In this document: positions 1 to 7,800 of the stretch, in pieces
Layout of the letters: each line of letters starts with the position of its first letter
How positions within the stretch are numbered: the first letter of the stretch is position 1
Assembly (NCBI RefSeq): GCF_003382275.1
Contig: NZ_QTJX01000005.1
Coordinates: 1 to 64,000 of the forward strand
Source of the DNA: Flagellimonas nanhaiensis
Lineage (GTDB): Bacteria > Bacteroidota > Bacteroidia > Flavobacteriales > Flavobacteriaceae
Direction of reading: 5' to 3'
DNA: 64,000 bases
The notes under the pieces: generated by a model
The model's input: only the letters and a program-made list of their open reading frames with translations
Databases searched by the model: none
Told to the model about the DNA's origin: nothing
Translations under genes and position numbers: made by a program

Positions 1-13
1 TAGATCAAATCTG

Positions 14-76
14 GGCAGTCCATTTGCCATGGTCAGTTTCATCCGGCGAAGGTGGGTCAGTTTACCCGGCTTATCC
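14..76. repeat. Imperfect tandem repeats resembling an IS21-family end
   Basis: Two clear copies of a GGTCAGTTT-(N2-3)-CCGG unit lie at 31-46 and 55-69, with a weaker preceding copy near 14-30 and a trailing CCAATTT at about 74. Multiple short repeats with GGTCA(G/A)TTT and CCGG blocks are a form I associate with the ends of IS21-family elements in Bacteroidota. No transposase is visible because the window starts here, so assignment to a family is inference from memory of the end pattern. Confidence 0.35.
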
Positions 77-210
77 AATTTACTAAGGAAATCGAATTTA
101 AAGCAAGAATCCGATTTATAAATGGAAATACTTCAGGTTATCAAAGGTTGAAGGCTGAAGGGTTTCCTGAATTGATAGAGAAAATCGAAATCTTTATTAA
201 ATCATTATGA
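52..210 (+). pseudogene. 3' remnant of an unidentified gene
   Basis: An open frame runs from the TAG at 1-3 to a TGA at 208-210 and has no ATG. Its last 40 codons read like coding sequence and end ...FPELIEKIEIFIKSL. The stop overlaps the ATG of the next gene (ATGA), as in translationally coupled pairs. The frame runs back into the IS-like repeats at 14-76, so the simplest reading is a gene whose 5' part was replaced or separated by an insertion element. The product is not recognised; it could also be non-coding. Confidence 0.25.
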
Positions 211-473
211 GCAACAACCTAAACTTATGCGGAAGCGATGAAGAGGTAATGCAGTACCTGGCACAGTTCATAAAGGAAAAGCGCATTGAACTTGAAATTA
301 GCCAAAGTTCCATTTCCAGGGCTTCAGGTGTTGACAATGCCTACATTTCCAGAATAGAGCGGGGAAAAAAGCACAGGATTACTGTCTATATGCTGGTAAG
401 GATCCTAAATGCACTAAATTTAGAGATTGTGATAAAAGAGAAAAAGTCAAAAAGAAAAAGAGTCAGGAGATGA
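207..473 (+). CDS. XRE/HipB-like helix-turn-helix protein
   Basis: Small (88 aa) DNA-binding protein. Residues about 18-75 form an XRE-type (Cro/C1) fold: a leading helix LAQFIKEKRIELEISQ, then the HTH with SISRASGVDNAYISRIERG, then a fourth helix VRILNALNLEI. It ends in a basic tail KEKKSKRKRVRR. Such proteins repress promoters of phages, integrative elements or toxin-antitoxin operons. Its ATG overlaps the stop of the upstream remnant and its TGA overlaps the ATG of the downstream endonuclease, so the three were probably one transcript. Which promoter it controls is unknown; a HipB-type antitoxin that lost its partner is possible. Confidence 0.75.
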   Translation: MSNNLNLCGSDEEVMQYLAQFIKEKRIELEISQSSISRASGVDNAYISRIERGKKHRITVYMLVRILNALNLEIVIKEKKSKRKRVRR

Positions 474-1099
474 AGAAATGCAACTCCTGTAAACTTAAGC
501 TTCCAGAAACTTCTTTTTATGTTGATAATAGCGCAAAAGATAACCTAAATGGTACTTGTAAAAAATGTTTGTACAAAAGAAGAAAAGGCAGGTCAACTAT
601 ATATTCTCAAAAAGTTGTCAAAACCAAAAAGGGATTACTAAAAAGAATTTTTTATACCCAAAAAAGAAAATCTAAACTAAGAGGACATCCTTCGCCAAAG
701 TACAATATTAATGAGTTTATCCAAAATTCATTACTAGATAGGGACTTTAATTTATTGTTTGAAAATTGGAAAAAGTCAAACTTTATTAAATCACTAAAAC
801 CTTCATGTGACCGTTTAGAGGACCATAAAGGCTATTCTTTTGAAAATACTCAATGGGTAACATGGGAATATAATGATTGGAAAAACAAAAATTCTGAACG
901 ACATAAAATGGCTATCAGAGCAATATCAAAATCAAGGACAAAAGTTGTACTTCAGTTTGACACTAAAATGAATTTAATCAAGACTTGGAAGAATGGTACT
1001 TTGGATATAAAAAATTACTATAAATCAATTAACAATATTAGAGCTGTATGCCGAGGAGAAAGAAATTTAGCTTATGGTTTTATTTGGAAATATGGCTAA
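470..1099 (+). CDS. HNH/NUMOD-type homing endonuclease-like protein
   Basis: This 209 aa protein starts with a zinc-ribbon-like pair CNSCKLKLPE...CKKC (residues 4-33) followed by a basic stretch. The middle (about 112-140) carries SCDRLEDHKGYSFENTQWVT and then N-D-W-K-N, matching the D-R-x-(E/D)...Y...N-x-x-W pattern of HNH/His-Me nucleases of phages and mobile introns. The C-terminal 50 residues (VVLQFDTKMNLIKTW ... GFIWKYG) look like a NUMOD1/IENR DNA-binding repeat. The likely role is site-specific DNA cleavage that promotes its own spread or that of its host element. It overlaps the upstream HTH gene by 4 bp. Its base composition is AT-richer than that of the neighbouring genes, as expected for a mobile gene. 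Family assignment is by motif pattern only. Confidence 0.6.
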   Translation: MKKCNSCKLKLPETSFYVDNSAKDNLNGTCKKCLYKRRKGRSTIYSQKVVKTKKGLLKRIFYTQKRKSKLRGHPSPKYNINEFIQNSLLDRDFNLLFENWKKSNFIKSLKPSCDRLEDHKGYSFENTQWVTWEYNDWKNKNSERHKMAIRAISKSRTKVVLQFDTKMNLIKTWKNGTLDIKNYYKSINNIRAVCRGERNLAYGFIWKYG

Positions 1100-1159
1100 A
1101 TCAGAGCTAAAGAAAGTGCTTCAGATGGTCGGAGTGATATAATTCCCTATTTTTATTCC

Positions 1160-1492
1160 ATGTTCAAAAAACCGAAAATAGAAATCGATGTCCAAGACAG
1201 GAAAGTTTACCGTGGTGCTGAAATGGAGATTCAGATACCTAAAGCAGTATTGCTACATATCAAAAGGGCTTGCCATCTAAAAGGGTTAAAATGGGACAAA
1301 ATAAAAGATGAGTGCGTCCTTTACATCGATCGGGTCAATGACTGTACCCTGAAGTATGATGTCAATGATTGGATGTTCTCAGGAATATTGTTGTTGACCT
1401 TTGACCTAAATCCGGAATATGAACACTCTCTATCTTACCCAGATAAAAGGGAGAATATGAAAAGGTTCAGGCACCATAAGTATAGATGTTAG
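1160..1492 (+). CDS. Hypothetical protein of the mobile element
   Basis: A 110 aa soluble protein with no signal peptide or membrane segment, and no family I recognise. It has an amphipathic N-terminal half (KIEIDVQDRKVYRGAEMEI) and a short central helix rich in Lys (HIKRACHLKGLKWDKIKD). The C terminus is basic and His-rich (KRFRHHKYRC). It lies 60 bp after the endonuclease and converges with the minus-strand genes; its stop region overlaps that of the next gene by 4 bp. Probably cargo of the integrative element. Confidence 0.5.
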   Translation: MFKKPKIEIDVQDRKVYRGAEMEIQIPKAVLLHIKRACHLKGLKWDKIKDECVLYIDRVNDCTLKYDVNDWMFSGILLLTFDLNPEYEHSLSYPDKRENMKRFRHHKYRC

Positions 1493-1722
1493 GAAGTTAA
1501 TTCGTAAGGCGCATACGGATTAGAAATCGCTGGAAGAATCTGAATATAATCATCCATTGTAATAACACCTTCTATTACCGCTCTGGACAAATATTCAACT
1601 CCAGAGTAATTAGATTCAAGTTTTCTAAAACTAATTTCTTGCTTTCTGCAAAACTCGATTAAACCTTCGGTTGCAATTTTGGTTTTTTCTCTATCCCAAA
1701 AATTTTCCTTATCACTCATCAT
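1489..1722 (-). CDS. Small hypothetical protein
   Basis: A 77 aa, acidic, probably helical protein of unknown function. Its ATG region overlaps the 3' end of the upstream P-loop-like gene by 11 bp, so it is the last gene of a minus-strand operon 2450-1489 that starts with a phage-type HTH protein. Such short acidic proteins in element operons are often accessory or antitoxin-like, but nothing in the sequence proves this. Confidence 0.45.
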   Translation of the reverse strand: MMSDKENFWDREKTKIATEGLIEFCRKQEISFRKLESNYSGVEYLSRAVIEGVITMDDYIQILPAISNPYAPYELTS

Positions 1723-2083
1723 TGCCGTAATTAAAATCGTGCATTTTTTTAATGTCTTTATATCCCACTAACATTCTGCCTTTTGGGGTGTCTACTGAAA
1801 ATTGATAATCGGATTTTAACCTAATAAACCGCCCGTTCACTTCGAATTGTCCATGGTGTTCAGATTCCAATCTTTTCAGAATTCTTGACATTAGATGATT
1901 CTGAATTCTTTGAGAAGCATCAATTTCATCAATAAACTTATCTCTATCAGCTATTTCATCTGAAGTGAAGCCACGACGTTCAGACTCTATCCACTTCATA
2001 TCAGCAATAAAAATCTCACCCTTTTCAAATAAAGTTTGAATGGCCAAATCTACAAGACGAGTAGTCTTACCTGTCCTTCTCAT
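1712..2083 (-). CDS. Small protein with Walker-A-like RRTGKTT motif
   Basis: The preferred start is the ATG at 2083-2081, giving a 123 aa protein that begins MRRTGKTTRLVDLAIQTLF. A longer reading from 2113 overlaps the upstream gene far more and adds no recognisable sequence. R-R-T-G-K-T-T followed by a helix and a hydrophobic strand (GEIFIADM) looks like the start of a P-loop NTPase, but the first glycine of G-x4-G-K-T is missing and the protein is too short for a full ATPase. The rest is charged (SQRIQNHLMSRILKRLESE). Overlaps the upstream HTH gene by 17 bp and the downstream gene by 11 bp, so translation is probably coupled. Function unknown. Confidence 0.45.
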   Translation of the reverse strand: MRRTGKTTRLVDLAIQTLFEKGEIFIADMKWIESERRGFTSDEIADRDKFIDEIDASQRIQNHLMSRILKRLESEHHGQFEVNGRFIRLKSDYQFSVDTPKGRMLVGYKDIKKMHDFNYGNDE

Positions 2084-2450
2084 CACCCAACAATTTATCC
2101 AATTTACTTTCAATCCGATCTAATTGATCGGGAATGTTCATGATTCTTTGTAGAGCGGCTATATCGGAATTTGGTTGGGCTATGTTCAATGAGTTCATCT
2201 GGGCCTGGGCACCTGCTTTATCTAGAAGTATTGGCAACTCCCCGGATTTAAGGAAACCATAATTAACGTTTGTATAGGTTCTGACAATCCTATCCATCAT
2301 TCCCGGTGACATATTGTTCCTTCCATCGACAACGGCATAAATTGCCGCATGACTCGCATACCCCAAAGTTTTTGCCAATTCATATCTCGTGATCATTAGA
2401 GCCTCGATCACGCTAATTAATTTTTGGCCGTCTGATAGATTTTCCCCCAT
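2067..2450 (-). CDS. Phage-type helix-turn-helix regulator
   Basis: 127 aa. The N-terminal 65 residues form a Cro/C1-like HTH domain: LISVIEALMITRYELAKTLG, then a turn and SHAAIYAVVDGRNNMSPG, then MMDRIVRTYTNVNYGFL. The ending N-x-x-x-L-x-x-G-E-x-P is usual in Bacteroidota prophage repressors. The C-terminal 40 residues (IPDQLDRIESKLDKLLGD) look like a coiled coil for oligomerisation. It sits directly downstream of the integrase (7 bp gap), transcribed in the same direction, and may regulate the element's excision genes. Confidence 0.65.
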   Translation of the reverse strand: MGENLSDGQKLISVIEALMITRYELAKTLGYASHAAIYAVVDGRNNMSPGMMDRIVRTYTNVNYGFLKSGELPILLDKAGAQAQMNSLNIAQPNSDIAALQRIMNIPDQLDRIESKLDKLLGDEKDR

Positions 2451-2457
2451 CTCTTTG

Positions 2458-3738
2458 TTATTGATTCGTTAGATTATATTTTTCTTTCCAAACTGATTTC
2501 AGCTTGTCCGCTGATTCTTTTTTGGTCCTTTTTATGTAGTGCAAGCACATTTGGACATCAGCCCATCCTCCCAGCTCTGCTAATATATCGTTGTTTACCA
2601 TTCCGTGCAAGTTTGTTGCAAATGAACGTCTTGCACTGTGAGCGGTAATCAGCTCCCATTTTTTGTAGTAGTCCACTTTTTTGCGCTTGGTTTCCTTATC
2701 GAACTTTTTCCCTTTTACTTCATTGTCGATGTTGGCCAACATACAGATGACCTTTATTTTCTTGTTGAACCTGACATCATTACATCTTTTCGGGAGTCCG
2801 CCATTCCATTTATCCAATACTGATTGCACGTGGGGATGGATTGGCAGCATTACCCTTGTTCTTGTTTTTTGGGTAACGATGTTTATATATCCTCCATCAA
2901 TGTTCTCCGGGCTAAGGTTATGGTTGAAGTCAGATATCCTCAACCCCGTCCATAGCGCAATTATGAAATTATCGCGTATATAGTCCAAAACGTGGTCATG
3001 GGTCAAGTCCAATTTGAATATTTCCTCGATTTCATCCTCATTAAGGTAGGGGACATCAATTTCCTCTTCTTTTGTGTAGAACGTCCTTTCCTTCGAGCTC
3101 GGATGAATATTTATTCCTTCCGTTTCTGCCCTGAACAAGAAAAATTTTAACCTTCCGATATGCCTTTTTATTGTGGCCATGCTGTAGCTGTTCTTTTCAA
3201 GGTAGCCGACAAATTCACCTATCATGACCGAATCGACAGCCCTTATTTTTGTGTTCCCGGTAGAAAACCCTCTCCACAATACAAGGAACGACTCATATTG
3301 TTGTATGGCCCTATGCTCAAGGTATTTGTTTTTTTGTGTCCTCCATGTGGGCGCTTTTTCCTTTAGCCACCAATCCACAAATTTTCCATAATACAAAAAA
3401 TGTTCACTTACCCGCATATTGTGTTCAATGATCGGGCGCCCAAAAAAACTTTTGACCGTGTTCTCCAGCCATTCCCTATCGATAAGTTCCCCCATCATAT
3501 AGGCCTCGTTGAACTCATAAAGGACATGTGACTTCAATTTTTCGAACCTGGCCTGTTGCTTGACCCTATTGCGGATGGATTTAAGGTTCTTGTAGTTGGA
3601 TTTGCTGTTGTCCCATTCGGATGGATCGACCTGTATCTTTGTGTTATAGAAGATATCCAATGAACGACCGTTCAGGAACCTGATATAAAGTGGTGAAGGA
3701 TTGCCCTTTCCCCTGGTGATTAATCTAATTGATGCCAT
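2458..3738 (-). CDS. Tyrosine-type site-specific recombinase (integrase)
   Basis: Catalyses integration and excision of the element by strand exchange through a phosphotyrosine. The start is placed at the ATG at 3738-3736 (426 aa, MASIRLITRGKGNPSPLY), because the longer reading from 3798 adds 20 residues unlike the family. Order: arm-binding N-terminal domain (to about 85), SAM-like core-binding domain (about 105-205), catalytic domain (about 228-410). Catalytic residues are visible: Arg in TGLRISDF (about 267), Lys in VTQKTRTRV, H-x-x-R in AHSARRSFATN (about 367/370), Trp in GGWADV in the second-His position, and Tyr in LHYIKRTK (about 401). It faces the att-like repeats at 3877-4007, as usual for integrases. 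The element lies mainly to the left, outside the window. Confidence 0.9.
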   Translation of the reverse strand: MASIRLITRGKGNPSPLYIRFLNGRSLDIFYNTKIQVDPSEWDNSKSNYKNLKSIRNRVKQQARFEKLKSHVLYEFNEAYMMGELIDREWLENTVKSFFGRPIIEHNMRVSEHFLYYGKFVDWWLKEKAPTWRTQKNKYLEHRAIQQYESFLVLWRGFSTGNTKIRAVDSVMIGEFVGYLEKNSYSMATIKRHIGRLKFFLFRAETEGINIHPSSKERTFYTKEEEIDVPYLNEDEIEEIFKLDLTHDHVLDYIRDNFIIALWTGLRISDFNHNLSPENIDGGYINIVTQKTRTRVMLPIHPHVQSVLDKWNGGLPKRCNDVRFNKKIKVICMLANIDNEVKGKKFDKETKRKKVDYYKKWELITAHSARRSFATNLHGMVNNDILAELGGWADVQMCLHYIKRTKKESADKLKSVWKEKYNLTNQ

Positions 3739-3876
3739 TGTTATACTTATCCTCTGCACGACATCTGCACGGCAAAACACACATACAAACGCAAGCAAAT
3801 ATAATAAAAAGACATTAAGTGTAATATATTATATTGCTTTTTTATTTGTTTATAGTTGTTTTTAGTATAATTATAG

Positions 3877-3893
3877 AATCCTCCCGCGGTCAC
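3877..3893 (+). other. att-like repeat copy 1 (tRNA 3'-end-like)
   Basis: AATCCTCCCGCGGTCAC matches the second copy at 3991-4007 in 15 of 17 positions. Read on the plus strand it resembles the end of a tRNA (T-loop AAT, T-stem CCTCC, acceptor strand, discriminator), but no D-arm, anticodon arm or 5' acceptor precedes it, so this is not a tRNA gene. Its place 140 bp in front of the integrase start fits an attachment site. Both the tRNA origin and the att role are inference. Confidence 0.4.
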
Positions 3894-3915
3894 TAATAAA
3901 TAGTTAGATAAGAGA

Positions 3916-3947
3916 AAACACCAAGCTTGCTTGAGTGTTTTTTTGTA
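3916..3947 (+). terminator. Hairpin with T-tract after att-like copy 1
   Basis: AACAC-CAAG pairs with CTTGAGTGTT (one bulge) around a short loop and is followed by seven T. This is a rho-independent terminator on the plus strand. It would be the natural terminator of the RNA gene whose 3' end the att-like repeat copies. Confidence 0.6.
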
Positions 3948-3990
3948 TAAACTATTTTCAAAGCGGAGCTTTGTCAGAAAGGGCAAAGCC

Positions 3991-4007
3991 AATCCTCCCG
4001 CAATCAC
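3991..4007 (+). other. att-like repeat copy 2 (tRNA 3'-end-like)
   Basis: AATCCTCCCGCAATCAC, 114 bp after copy 1 and also followed by a strong terminator. A repeated unit of tRNA-like 3' end plus terminator suggests that an attachment site was rebuilt twice, as when two elements insert in series into the same target. Alternatively the two copies are binding sites of the recombinase. Confidence 0.4.
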
Positions 4008-4024
4008 AAATTATTATTTCTTTT

Positions 4025-4060
4025 AAAAAGCCTGGAAACAATTTTTTCAGGCTTTTTTGT
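4025..4060 (+). terminator. Strong, possibly bidirectional terminator
   Basis: AAAAAGCCTG at 4025-4034 pairs with CAGGCTTTTTT at 4048-4058. The T-run ends the plus-strand transcript. The A-run on the other arm gives a T-run on the minus strand, so it could also have ended the decayed minus-strand gene at 4063-4312. Confidence 0.75.
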
Positions 4061-4062
4061 TG

Positions 4063-4312
4063 TTAATCAAAGAGTTTGTTTTCACAGGCATCAAGGGCTA
4101 TACATAAATGTATTTTATCAAGCTCTTTCACGATTAGTTCTGAAGATGGTTATACAGTTTCCCTTCTAAAATGTCTCCTTTCGGAACCTTTAAAAAATTG
4201 AGAAAAATATTGTAATGGGGTAAACCAGCATTGAAGCTCTTGTCTTTAGTATACTTTTCGATATTTAGAAGCAAAATTGGTATGTATTGTTTCAAAAAAT
4301 TGGTATGTTCAA
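4063..4312 (-). pseudogene. Decayed minus-strand gene fragment
   Basis: The stretch between the att region and the carboxypeptidase relic (about 300 bp) has no intact gene. On the minus strand one frame stays open from about 4312 to a TAA at 4136-4134 and reads like protein (KDKSFNAGLPHYNIFLNFLK ... LEGKLYNHLQN). A shifted frame continues to a stop at 4065-4063 (LIVKELDKIHLCIALDACEN). Two frames joining end to end just before a terminator suggest a frameshifted gene 3' end. No start codon remains and I do not recognise the product. Confidence 0.3.
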
Positions 4313-4364
4313 TTTATCGCAAGTTTAGCATAATTTCAATAGATCAATAACAAACCTTAAAACC

Positions 4365-4766
4365 TTGATTGCATCAACCTTAAAATCAATTTGGGTAACA
4401 CCACCATTTTTTATGGTTATTTCCTATGGTGTGGCCAAAAAGGTTCGTTTTGAAACTCCCTCAGGTACAAGCTCCGAAATAATAGAAAATCGAACAAAGC
4501 AAACTTACGCTCTGGATGGAGTAGATCATGGTCATTGGAGACACAATCTGGGTGGGGTAGACACAAATAGGGATTGGTCAAAATATAGACAGCTGGAGAT
4601 AAAGGATACTGTGGAGTATATAGAGGGGGTTATGAAAGAAACAAAGAAGGAACTTCTTATCGGGCTTGACTTCCTTTTTACATGGTATAACATCTTTTAC
4701 ACTAATAAAAAAGTAAGGAGACTAATGCCCGAATTTGTTGAATCATGGCTTTCAGAATCAGAGTAA
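4365..4766 (+). pseudogene. Relic of an M14-family zinc carboxypeptidase
   Basis: A 133-codon open frame. From residue about 48 it reads LDGVDHGHWRHNLGGVDTNRDWSK, then about 30 residues later GLDFLFTWYNIFYTN. Intact M14 peptidases of this type have (N-P)DGVDHGHWRHN-x-GGVDLNRDW and later DFHST, whose His binds zinc. Here the N-P before DG is lost, His of FHST is Leu, the upstream H-x-x-E zinc motif is absent, and the C-terminal catalytic Glu region is missing. The first 45 residues do not fit the family. It is therefore a non-functional internal fragment, left beside the mobile element and just before the SusC gene. Confidence 0.6.
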
Positions 4767-4861
4767 TGGGGAGGATATCAGCCATGGAAATAACGAAACC
4801 AATAAATAGAATAATACCTAACTAACTAAATAGAGCGAGTAACTAACTTAATTAAAACTGT

Positions 4862-7800
4862 ATGAAAAAAACCTTTTTTTCTTTGATTCTTTTTCTTTTG
4901 GGGCTGACGGTGGTCAGTGCCCAACAGACCGTTTCCGGTAACATCAGTGACGAAACAGGCCCATTGCCCGGTGCCTCCGTCGTTGTTAAAGGAACCACAA
5001 CTGGTACCACCACAGATTTTGATGGTAACTATTCCATTAGTGTAGAAGCAGGCCAAACACTTGTCTTTACCTACGTGGGCTATGGTACACAGGAGCTGGT
5101 AGTTTCCGCAGAGACTACTACCATGAATGTAGTTTTGATAGAAGATGCCCAAGCTTTGGACGAGGTGGTGGTTACCGCATTGGGTTTTGTTGAGCAACGG
5201 GACAAAATGGCATCAACCTATTCCAAAATTGATTCAGATAAGCTTGTACAGCCTGTTGAGAACAAAATTATCGATGGTATTGCCGGTAAGGCGGCGGGTG
5301 TTAGCATCAACGCAACGTCTGGTGATCCTGGTGCAGGGTCCAACATTCAGATTCGGGGAACAAGTTCATTGAGTGGGTCTAGTCAGCCATTGATTGTAGT
5401 TGATGGTATACCCTTGAATAACGATAACTTGGCTGGTTCTGGAGATAGCGATCAATCCGCAGGGGTTTCGCAACAGTCCAGGTTAAATGATATCAACCCT
5501 GAGGATATTGAATCGTTTCAGGTATTTAAAGGAGCTTCCGCAGGTGCATTGTACGGATCAAGAGCTTTGAACGGGGTTATTGTGATTACTACCAAAAAAG
5601 GTAAGCCTGGGAAATTCAATGTAAATTATTCTACTGGTGTTTCCATTGATAAGATTTCATACGAACATCCATTGCAGACGGTTTTCGGTCAAGGTAACGG
5701 AGGTAGTTATAGTCCAACAGCGCAACGTTCTTGGGGAGACAGAATCTCAGAGAGGTCAGGCGGGGCTGATGATGTAGATACTTCGGGGCAGTTTTTTGAG
5801 TCTCTGGTTTCGGATAACATCATTTATCCAATTACACAAAAGAACTCCACAGACATATTCACCAATAGAAACTTTGATCAGGTTTTCCAATCAGGTGTTA
5901 CGTTTGATAACAAGGTATCGGTGAGCAGTGGTAATGAAAAGGGTACTTATTATATAAGTGCGGCGCATGTAAATCAAGATGGTATTATTAAAAGTAGTTA
6001 CTATAAGAAAACCAACTTTACCATTAATTTAACCCAGAATTTAACTGATAAACTACGCACTAATTTCAAAGCAAATTATGTGCACACGGGTTCCAACAGA
6101 ACACAACAGGGTTCAAATACGGCAGGACTATATTTAGGCCTCTTGCGTACCCCGCCAGATTTTGATCAGAGTGATTATATTGGAAATTACCATAGTAGCT
6201 CTGGATCCATTACACCAAACAGACATAGGGGGTATAGAAGATATTTGGCCAATAGTGACAATGTCATTTATAACAACCCACTTTGGACAGTTAATGAACA
6301 AAAGAGTACCGCCAAAGTAAACCGTTTGATCGGAACTGGGGAAGTATCCTACCAATGGAATGACAACATCAGTACAATTCTTCGAGGTGGTGTGGATTTT
6401 TATGTGGATACCCGGGTATATTTCTTTCCGTACTATACGGCTGGAGCTGCAAGAAGATATGGCCTTTTGAACGATGAGACCATCAATAACGAAGAATATA
6501 ACGGCGATCTTATCACCAATTTCAATTATAAATTGGCCAAGGACCTCAATACTAATGTCATTGTTGGTTTCGGTATTAATGATAGAAGGCGGAAAAGAAT
6601 CTTTACGGAAGCGGATAACTTTATCGCTAATTTTAGGAGTCCCCTAGATGCCGCTGAGCTTTCCGCAAGGGAAAACGTTGGCTCCGAGACTACAAGGACA
6701 AGTAGAAGGAACATTCGCTTCTATGGTACAGCCAATTTTGACTATGCCGATCAACTTATAGTGCAATTAGGTGGGGCGTATGAAAAGCATTCTGTACTTC
6801 CAGCATCGGATAATGGTTTCTTTTATCCAAGTGCGGAATTGGGATGGACTTTTACCAAAGCAATGAAAAACCCAGGACCTCTATCCTTCGGAAAACTTAG
6901 ATTTGCTTACGGACAGGTGGCAAATGTGCCAATAGCACATAGAGAGCAAACCGTTTTTGAAGTGGGTACTTTCTCATCCTTTTCCGACCAAATTGCTTTG
7001 GAAAATTTTGGAGGAGGATTCCAATTGGATGAACGTTTAGGAAACTCCAACCTAAAACCTGAAATTAAAACAGAATATGAAGTCGGTCTTGACTTAAGAT
7101 TCTTAAGAAACAGGTTGGGGCTTTCAACAACATACTATACAAATAAAACCGAGGATGTACTCCTAGATCTTGCTTTGGTTCCATCCCTTGGTTTTGATGA
7201 GATTTATGCAAACGGGGCTACCATAGAAAATGATGGTCTTGAAATTGAATTTCGATATGACTTTTTGAGAAAACAAGATTGGAAAGGTTCCATAGCGCTG
7301 AACTATAGCACCAATGAAAATGTTGTAAGAGGAGTTACCGGAGAAGGAGAATTCATTCAGGAGTTTTCTGAAGGCTCATCAATTCAGTCTGTTGCGATAG
7401 ATGGCGAGCCACTTGGGGTGTTGTATACTCAAGGAGCACTAAGGGATGCAAGCGGTAATCTTGTTTTAGATGCCAATGGCTTCCCACAGGTTGATACAGG
7501 AGGAAACCTGATTGTAGGAGATCCCAATCCAGATTGGAGAGGTGGTCTTCAGTTTGACCTTTCCTATAAGAACCTTGCCCTTGCAGCTTCTTTTGATACC
7601 AGTCAAGGAAATGACCTTGCACAGCGTACACGTTTTATCCTATCCTTCTTTGGAACTCACGCCGATGTGGGTAAGACTATTACCCTTGAAGAGGACTTGG
7701 TGAACTTTGATGGAGATGTTTTCCCTGCTGGCTCGGTTGTTAGAGGTAACGTCGGTAATTTTGGGGGCGGAAATGTATTGCTTGATGAGGAATACTACAC

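Noticed and set aside
1712..2113. A true P-loop ATPase at the mobile-element end
   Set aside because: The first glycine of Walker A and any Walker B are missing and the protein is too short; kept only as a Walker-A-like small protein.
3747..4007. An 86-codon minus-strand frame upstream of the integrase
   Set aside because: It runs through the att-like repeats and a terminator hairpin and has no recognisable sequence, so it is not a gene.
3870..4010. A tRNA gene at the repeats AATCCTCCCGC
   Set aside because: Only T-arm/acceptor-like 3' parts are present; no anticodon arm, D-arm or matching 5' acceptor could be found before either copy.
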